The notes under the pieces: generated by a model
The model's input: the letters and a program-made list of their open reading frames with translations, nothing else
Told to the model about the DNA's origin: nothing
Database searches by the model: none
Made by a program: the position numbers and the translations under genes
Assembly: GCA_022829145.1 (NCBI GenBank)
Contig: CM040760.1
Coordinates: 24,729,102 to 24,793,101, forward strand
Origin: Albula goreensis
Taxonomy: Eukaryota > Chordata > Actinopteri > Albuliformes > Albulidae
Direction of reading: 5' to 3'
Length of the DNA stretch: 64,000 nt
Shown: positions 56,816-64,000 of the stretch, one piece after another
Position numbering within the stretch: position 1 is the stretch's first letter
Layout of the letters: the number at the start of each line of letters is the position of its first letter

Positions 56816-58885
56816 TGCATGAAGTCAGGGATGATTGAGTCCTTGAGTTAAAGTGTAGCAAGTGCCACAAAGGATAAAATTCACATGGCCGTGAACACAG
56901 AAAAGAAACCAACAGCAAACAGGAGATCTGGAGGTAATCTAGGTACATTTTAAAAATGTGTCCCCTAACCTGCCATGGCTCCCATACTGAATTCTGCCTC
57001 TTGATTGGCAGGAGCTGCATGCTGTAACCACAGAATGACAAGATACATCCCACTTAAATTAGGCCTGTATCTCAAAAAACACAACTTTCCTCAATCATAA
57101 TTTAAAAAAAACTCAAACTAAATTTGTTATTCAGTTTCATTATCACTCGGTTCTGTGTTTTCAGGAAACTGTGTTAGTCACAGACACTAACAAACTGATG
57201 ATGCAAGCTGTCTAGTCATGTGTTACACTCAATTTTCTTTTTTTTTTTTAACCACACTCACAAACATATCCTTTGCCAGTAAGAGAAACTCACCCTGATG
57301 TGTTGGGAATAAAATCATTGGACTTCCACAGGCCATAATATGAAATATACAGCCTGTGGATTTCATGTATATGAAATATAGCTGTAATATGAAGTTAAAT
57401 GCTGATGCCAAAAGCCAGTTCCCTAACCATTACACTACACTGCTCTCACTAGCAGTCTGTGCAGCCGGTGATAGAGCTCACTACCAAAACATTTAACTGA
57501 GAGTCTGATTAACACAACTTTCTGATAATGAGGCTACTGGTACCGTCATAAGCTATTGCACACATTGAAGGCCTGCGTGGATAGGGCAGTCCTATGCCTA
57601 CTAGCTGGTATAAATCCTCCATCATGAGCCATGCGATCCATCTTTTATTGAGTCAGGATGTCAGATCAGAGACTGCAGGGGTTAACACTGTAATTAGGAC
57701 AGAGTTCACACAACCTCAAGACAAAAGAGAGAGAGAGAGAAAAAAAAAACGGGACAAAGAGGTGAACCAGAGTAACCCAAGGAGGAGGGCTTGAATTTTG
57801 GGGAAAGGAGTGAGTCACAAGAGGATGACACACACGCAAAACACCCACGCTAACACATACCTGTTTATATTAGTTTTTTGTAAATATTGAAATACATAGC
57901 CACGTTTGTGCCATGTTTTAACAGCGCCCAAAGTGTCTTTTGTTTGAATTTTTTTCTTCCTCCTTTAATTTCATAACAAACCTCCTCCAAAGAGGCGAGG
58001 TCAGTAAACCCAGCTGCGTGGCCTTTCCCCTCTGCGCAGAGAAGAGGTGACATCACCCCTGAGAGACCCCGCTCGCTGCCCTCTCACACAATGGCCGCAC
58101 TGTCTCTCTCACACCACTGGGGTTAACGCCGTTCACATCTCCAGGGCTGCCATCGCAGGCCAAAAACAGATGGCTAAGAAAACGCTGCGTAACTCAAACA
58201 CGCACATCCCAACAGCATATAATTCTCATTCTGTTATCACAGGAATAGTATTAAATGCAGACTATATCCACAGGTATGCATGGCAACAAGGTTCTGCTTT
58301 AGCGGTCCAGACTCATGGAGCAATACTCAAAGCAGAATGAATGCGCTGTCTTGAGAAATGCCTGCTGTTTGCGCTCATTTCAAAACTCCGTGGAGTCCGT
58401 TTCTGCAGCTCTGCTCACATTCCAGTCTTCTAGGAAACAAACTTTGACCCTGACATCAGTGATATCACGCAAATCTGGACTTTCAAACATATGATGCGCT
58501 AATTATTCAATATAATGTGGCCTTTATTTATCGCTGTTCCACGAGTCTGGACCGTGTGCTTGGTTTGACATTCTGCGTCCGCCTTGCTTGCAGATGGAGC
58601 TCACAGTACATGTCACTTTCCACGTCACGCTAAAAACGAACCCTTGCTCCCTTCGCTTTGAGGTCCTGCTGTGGTTGTACCTGACACCTCCATGGCCCAC
58701 CCCCTGGCCTGCCTGCCCAGGGCTGGTGTGTGGGGTCCTGGCAGAGCCTCAGCACACAGCGTGGGCTTGTACATGCTCGGGATGAGGCCCGCTGGTGCCA
58801 AAGCATATTCCATTACACTACAGGAACTCAACAGACGCTTTCATTCAGATCCACTTACAGTGTAAACACAAGCACGAAGCTTTGG
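56816..58885. other. Intergenic, only repeat fragments
   Basis: A reverse SINE head lies at about 57,418-57,455 (CCAGTTCCCTAACCATTACA, CTACACTGCTCTCAC) and a reverse SINE tail at about 58,812-58,862. No gene seen; the GC-richer open frame near 58,590-58,870 has no splice or family support. Confidence 0.5.
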
Positions 58886-58887
58886 CC

Positions 58888-59070
58888 AGCAGTGTAGTAT
58901 AATGGTGAAGGATCTGCTCTCCTACCTCAGAGGTGATTGGTTCAGCTCCAACAGAGCGCGTTGCTGTTGTGCCTGAGAGCAACGTACTCGGCACATATCG
59001 CTTTAATAAAATATCCAGGTGTACACCAGGATAATGTGCAAGTCACTCTGGATGAAAGCATCTAAAGCAT
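58888..59070 (+). mobile_element. tRNA-derived SINE, diverged subfamily
   Basis: GCAGTGTAGTATAATGGTGA head, GATTGGTTCAGCTCC B box, AAAATATCCAGGTGTACACC body, GCAAGTCACTCTGGATGAAA tail. Confidence 0.65.
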
Positions 59071-59924
59071 AAATATAAATGCAATATTCAGACTGGAAGT
59101 TCAGCAGCACCCTAGAGGAGGGAAGTATTTCCCCACAGACCAGAAATATGGAAAACATACATATTACCTGGGAACCTGCTCACCATGGGGAGTCATAATT
59201 TTGTTTGTTTACACTTGGTGCCCACGGTGACCACTTGGTACCCACGGTGACTACGCCCCACTGGCTTGCCTACCTGGTTGGGTTGGGTGGGGGTTGCACC
59301 CTTTTTAACCCTTCACTTTGGGGGGAGGGGCTGCCGTGTGCACACCTGCTGCAAGGTGTAGTTGGCACAGACATGACAGAAAGTAAAAGCCCGTTATCAC
59401 CTGCGGAGGTGCCTTCCTGCTTCCTGGCTATTGTGGAAGATGCTACAGGAAGCTCAGACCCTAACAAAAACCACTATGACAGCTTTTTACAACACAGAAA
59501 TAAGGGCGAGAAAGGATGTAATTTTGGTTTGATGATAGCAACCTTTTTGAACGTGATTTTGTCATCCCAAAATCAAAGCTTCCCAGCTGCCCTGCAGAAA
59601 AGGTCTGCATGACACACATACGTTTTATGCATGAGAATATTTTAAATATGCGTTGAAGCACAAAGGTTTCACACCTTGTAAATCTTAATGGCTGGCTCTT
59701 TCACCCCTGCGCTCCCCCAGTGAAAAGTGAGGCCAGTGGGTGACAAAAGGCCTGACTGGACCATCAGCCGGCCATGAACAGCATTTGAATGGGCCATCTT
59801 AAGACCACAGGCTTAAGAATAGACTTGCAAATAGACCAACTACTGAACCAGCTGAGCACACCTAAATAAAAATGTTCTTTTATCCAACATGATTCACTTT
59901 TAGGAGAGTAAAAACAGCAGTGTG

Positions 59925-60065
59925 GTGTAGTAATCTGGGAGCCCCACTGACTGCAGGCCCAATTCCCAGGCAGGACACTGCTGCGTACGTTTGAGCGGGG
60001 TACTCCACCTGAACCCTGGCAATAAAATATCCAGCTACATAGAATGTGTGTAAAAATGGACTTTT
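59925..60065 (+). mobile_element. tRNA-derived SINE, diverged subfamily, 3' truncated
   Basis: CAGTGTGGTGTAGTAATCTG head, CCAATTCCCAGGCAGG B box, ACGTTTGAGCGGGGTACTCC and AAAATATCCAGCTACATAGA body. Confidence 0.6.
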
Positions 60066-60069
60066 CCCT

Positions 60070-63000
60070 GCATGAGGCTGTTAGCTGAAATGTAAAAATG
60101 AGTTAGCGTTTGGTACATTGTACAATTTAGTACATTGTAGAGTGTAAACACATTTTTTTTTATTTTTACATTGTCTATCCTTAAAAAAATAAATAAACTT
60201 TGGGATTTCTCCATCTTCGGTGTTAATAAACCACAAAGGTTCTGTTGAGCAGTGTGAGCGCACGCAAGAGTATGTATAACGGATCTCGGGCCCGACAGAG
60301 AGCCTTTGTTTGTGGATTTAGGTGGATAAAGGACTGTGTGTGCTGACGGGGGCGGTGAAAACCAAAACCACAGACACTCGTTAGGACATAGAGAGATCTG
60401 ATAACACAAAGCAAACCCATCAACCACTGCACTGTGTGCTGATTTAAATCATGCTAAATTGATGTAATTTAATGTAATTTGAAGACACAGAGGGAACGGT
60501 AAAGGACAGTGCGGAGGAAGGCACAGGGAAGGTGGAGGAACAGCAGCGCATGGTGAGGAATGGCAGCGCAGAACTATATCAGACGATCTGATCAACCATC
60601 AGCACGCAGGAAAATCAGCCAAAGGCCAAGATCCAATCTAACCACAACAATCTGCTTTGTGCCTGACTTTCGGTAGCAAATTTAAGGAAGAGGTTTTCTT
60701 AAAAAAAAAAAAACTTTCTAAACACCATGAGATCAGAGGTTGATGAAATCAAAAGTCTTGTGCAATAATGGAAAAAGTACCCAAATAAGATGACAAACAG
60801 TCTACAGAGGCCAAAGCTGTGATCCAAATGAGCCAGTACCTCAAATATTTAAGTGTGGATGTCTGTGTGGTGTGGGTGAAAGTTCACACTTTGGGCTGTG
60901 TAAGGTTGAGTCCTGCGCAGTCAGACAGCAGAGAGCCTGGTACCGTGGTACCTTTTGTGATAACCATCTCCGTTTAAAACATTTAACACGCTAAGAATGC
61001 ATTTTCAGCTACATCACGCATGGCTAACCAAAGCCACACACCGCGCACCACTCTACAGCAGTGCTCATGGCTTTCTGTGTATTTTTTATTGAAGGATCGT
61101 TGTTCTTTTGGCGCTCTGTGTTTCATAAATGTTCCCTCTTTACACAGTTAGTGAAAACAAGCAGTATTATGGGATCTCTCCACTGATTCACTACTGTTTA
61201 TGAGATTCTTCAAAGAAGGACTCCACTGCCTGTTCACTCATATACCTCATATTTATTGATTAGTGAGTAACAAAACTCTGGCAGTGAAGTTGCATTACAT
61301 TACAGTCATTTAGCTGAAGTGCACCCAAGATAAAGCCAAGGGAATTTCTTTCTAGCCTATTAAGGAAAGAACATGTCCTCTGCTGATTATGAAATTCCAG
61401 GTAATTTGTGATAGGTATTCAGTGACGTGGCTGGGTTCTGTTTTTATCAACGTTCAGTAGCCAGGCCGATGTACTACAGCGATACAGGGCTGACCTTTAA
61501 CCTGACCTCTGTTCAATGATACAGGGTTGACCTTTAACCTGACCTCTGTTCACTGTTAAGGAACGTGACACTAATTCCTTCCCTGTGTGTGTGCATGAGT
61601 GGTTCTCTGGCCTCAATGCGGTCAAGGTTGGGGGTCTACAGGTCAGAGTTTTATTCTAAGTAGAATTCATGTGTGTAGTTTTATTTTCAGTGCTAATTTG
61701 GGTAAACCTTTTGCATACATCTCAGAGTGTTAAACCACAACAAAAAATGTGATTAGTAGGGAAATGTGATAGTGGTTTTCTTTAGTTCAAACTTTATTTG
61801 AAGGAAGATCTCAGAATGTGTGACCTACAGTTACCTGCACAAGAACAACATCTCTTGCTTGCCCCTATCGCTCCATCGCTGTTGCGCAGCAAAACTTGCA
61901 TTGGGAAACAAAGGCAATCTGCGCGTGAGTCAGAGACCAGCTGCGCGAGGCTTGAGATCTGCACGCTCTTGGCCGCACTAACGGCCGCTGTCCATTTCAT
62001 TCGAAAACACTCATCCGCACTTTATGTGGACCGCGCTGAAAATGTTGACTAGCAAAAATACAACCAGTAAATCGGTTTTGTCATGGACTGCAGAGCCAGG
62101 ACTGTTGTTTTCAAATTTGTTTTACTTATTACCACACATAATACGCGTAGCCCTCTTGACCATCATTTTTGTTCTTTAAAAGTGTCCTAGAGACAAAGCT
62201 CCTAGTGGTGTTCAATAAAATTGAGCAGGGCGACACTTCAATGCGTAAACCCCATCAGATTGACAGACCACTAGCTATTTGGCGATATTTAAATAATCCA
62301 ACATCTATGTACTATTAACAAACATGCAATCACTGCAAATCACAGTTAATTTTTTCGCCAAACATAAGTAGTAACATAATGCAACGGATTTCATTTAAAA
62401 GTAACTCAAAAATGCTACCAGTCAACAGATGATACAGCCTAGCTGATGCTGTAGTCAAAGAGCCGCAGTACAAATCAGCCTGGCGCGATGCCGGCGAACA
62501 AATGTAATTCCGAGAGCGGTGAATGCGGTAGACCTGCCTCAGGGACACTAGTAATCAAGAGGAACCGACATATTTTATTTGTGGAGACCCATAATATCAG
62601 CTGTTTGTGATATTCTCTTGCAATGTTTGCTTAATTTTTAGGGGGTTTCTCTATGTTTTCCAGATGTTTTACGTACATTACAATATTAGCCGTCTGCACC
62701 ATCTGGTGACTGCGACAGTTTCGTTCTAATTGTAGAAGTACCGATATCCATGCCATTCAGTTGGTATTTTGTTAAGAGCAGGAAACGTTAAAAGTTTAGG
62801 GGTTGCATTTAAAACCGTGCTCTTTAGCACACTAACACGGATCCTATTTCACACGTGTATGCTATGACATAAAATTTTGTTATTGCCCCTGGAAAACCAC
62901 TGGAAAACATTTTTACGCTCAGGTGATGTGCCGACCGTGTCTGCAGAAAGAAAAAAAGCACAACAAAGCAGAACTTCGAACGAAGGGCGCCACTTCAGCG

Positions 63001-63070
63001 GGTTACACGCAGCGCGCGCTGTGCGCACAGACACTCACGTGCGCACGCACGAAGACACCCGCGCATGTCC
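60070..63070. other. Intergenic, nothing recognised
   Basis: A two-copy 38-bp tandem (GATACAGGGCTGACCTTTAA, CCTGACCTCTGTTCA) lies at about 61,482-61,555. The last 200 bp become CpG-rich towards the promoter at 63,079. Confidence 0.5.
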
Positions 63071-63078
63071 CAGGAGAG

Positions 63079-63137
63079 TATAAAAAGACGTCGCGACACA
63101 GTCTTTACAGAACACGGGGAAACCGGGAACTTCTGAG
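63079..63137 (+). promoter_or_regulatory. Promoter and first exon of a gene running off the right edge
   Basis: TATAAAAAG at 63,079-63,087, preceded by a CpG-rich stretch (GCAGCGCGCGCTGTGCGCAC, GTGCGCACGCACGAAG). About 30 bp later a probable start site leads into a short leader ending TTCTGAG/GTGAGTAAC at 63,137. The exon has no ATG, so it would be a 5' untranslated exon. The gene itself is outside the window and unidentified; no HNF4-type module was seen, so it is probably not part of the apolipoprotein set. Confidence 0.5.
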
Positions 63138-64000
63138 GTGAGTAACTGGCATTTTCTGCAAGATGTCTTGTCCAAAACTTTTAACACTACTAGCAGCATG
63201 GGTATCTTTTTGGATCTCTGTGTCTTCTGTGTCTTATCATTAATATTATACCCTGATAACATTTTCTATTAAATTGTTCATTGAAATTCGTCAAAAACGT
63301 TTTGCCTTTATTTTGCTTTTTGATTTTTCATTCTGTTCACCTCTGCATTTTCATTTAAAATGTGGGTTATGGTTAGGTAGAAAAAAAGATTAGCGGAGTT
63401 CATATTTTCTGAAATACACACCTGTGCCACACAAATAAGAATATAACCATGTTTTAATATGTAATCCTTTAAACTTGTAATTATACTTATTCGAGAGTAC
63501 CTACAGATAACAAAAATGCATGCATATAATATATGGCTACTTAATATTACAAATAGTTACTACACATAACATCTAAGATTAAGAATGTGCAGAGCTCTGA
63601 AAAAATCTTGTTAACATTTTTTTGGAGGTTGTTTTTTTTCCTTTACATTTTGAATTCCTTTTGGCTTTTGTTTAAATTTCCTCATCTGAGCACACAGTGC
63701 AGCCATCCAGGTCAAGTACTTCATTTACTGTCACATAGTTGCATAATGATGTTTTCAGGAACACTGAAGGATCTTTGGCCCTTAGGTGTACACTGATTGA
63801 GAAAGGGACACGTTTTACTGTGAGCACCATTTAAATGCAAACCTCTGAAGTTCACACTTGAAACCCCTGTCCTCCTGCTCATTCACATTTAAAGTTGATG
63901 TCAAATTGCCCATTGAGCATTGATGGGCCATTGTCCCCAGGTAGGGACAGAGACAGTGGTATGACCATTGCATGGATGTGATGTGAACACTGTGTTTACT
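63138..64000. other. Probable intron of the right-edge gene
   Basis: AT-rich after the GTGAGT donor; no coding exon found before the window ends. Confidence 0.35.

Overview
The window looks like nuclear DNA of a ray-finned (teleost) fish. It has multi-exon genes with GT-AG introns, many tRNA-derived SINE copies with the usual fish tail, an L2-type LINE fragment, Tigger/pogo and hAT miniature DNA transposons, long CA/GT microsatellites, a fish-type MHC class I gene and a tandem apolipoprotein A-IV-like cluster. No bacterial genes, CRISPR arrays, rRNA genes, intact tRNA genes or viral elements were recognised.

Layout. (1) About 2.0-3.4 kb, minus strand: the 5' part of a small secreted Ly6/uPAR-type gene with a TATA box, a signal-peptide exon and one cysteine-rich exon. 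(2) 5.0-15.0 kb, minus strand: a nearly complete 17-exon meprin-type astacin metalloprotease (signal, propeptide, astacin catalytic domain, MAM, MATH). Two extra Ser/Thr/Pro-rich exons lie inside the MAM region. A short hydrophobic C-terminus takes the place of the usual EGF plus transmembrane tail. (3) 15-24.8 kb: gene-free, rich in SINE, LINE, Tigger and unclassified repeats. (4) 24.8-28.8 kb, plus strand: a divergent MHC class I heavy chain. (5) 28.8-35.5 kb: no gene seen; microsatellites and a 52-bp minisatellite. (6) 35.5-52.3 kb, plus strand: an apolipoprotein cluster. It holds an intact apoA-IV-type gene (255 aa), three tandem units of a short apoA-IV-like gene (one decayed, one of 141 aa, one of 175 aa), a second full-size apoA-IV-type copy with a one-base frameshift, and a relict sixth promoter followed by a 49-bp minisatellite. 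(7) 52.3-63 kb: no gene seen; CA repeats, an hAT MITE and SINEs. (8) 63.08 kb: TATA box and first exon of a gene that runs off the right edge.

How the parts work together. The five apolipoprotein genes share one architecture: a short non-coding exon 1, a 40-nt coding exon 2 carrying the signal peptide, an exon 3 of 151 or 154 nt, and an exon 4 of amphipathic repeats. They also share a promoter module. The nine bases TGGACTTTG (the HNF4-type motif CAAAGTCCA on the other strand) lie exactly 23 bp downstream of a GGTRACA element in all five genes and in the relict promoter. This points to coordinated liver/gut expression by nuclear receptors.

The most unusual signal is that two minisatellites in the window contain a 5' splice site in every unit. 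One is in the meprin intron at 6.74-7.44 kb (37-bp unit, built from the end of an exon plus the start of its intron). The other follows the relict apolipoprotein promoter at 51.8-52.25 kb (49-bp unit). Three otherwise good gene models (meprin exon 7, MHC exon 2, second apoA-IV exon 4) each differ from an intact frame by one base in a short homopolymer, so unpolished assembly errors must be excluded before calling them broken.
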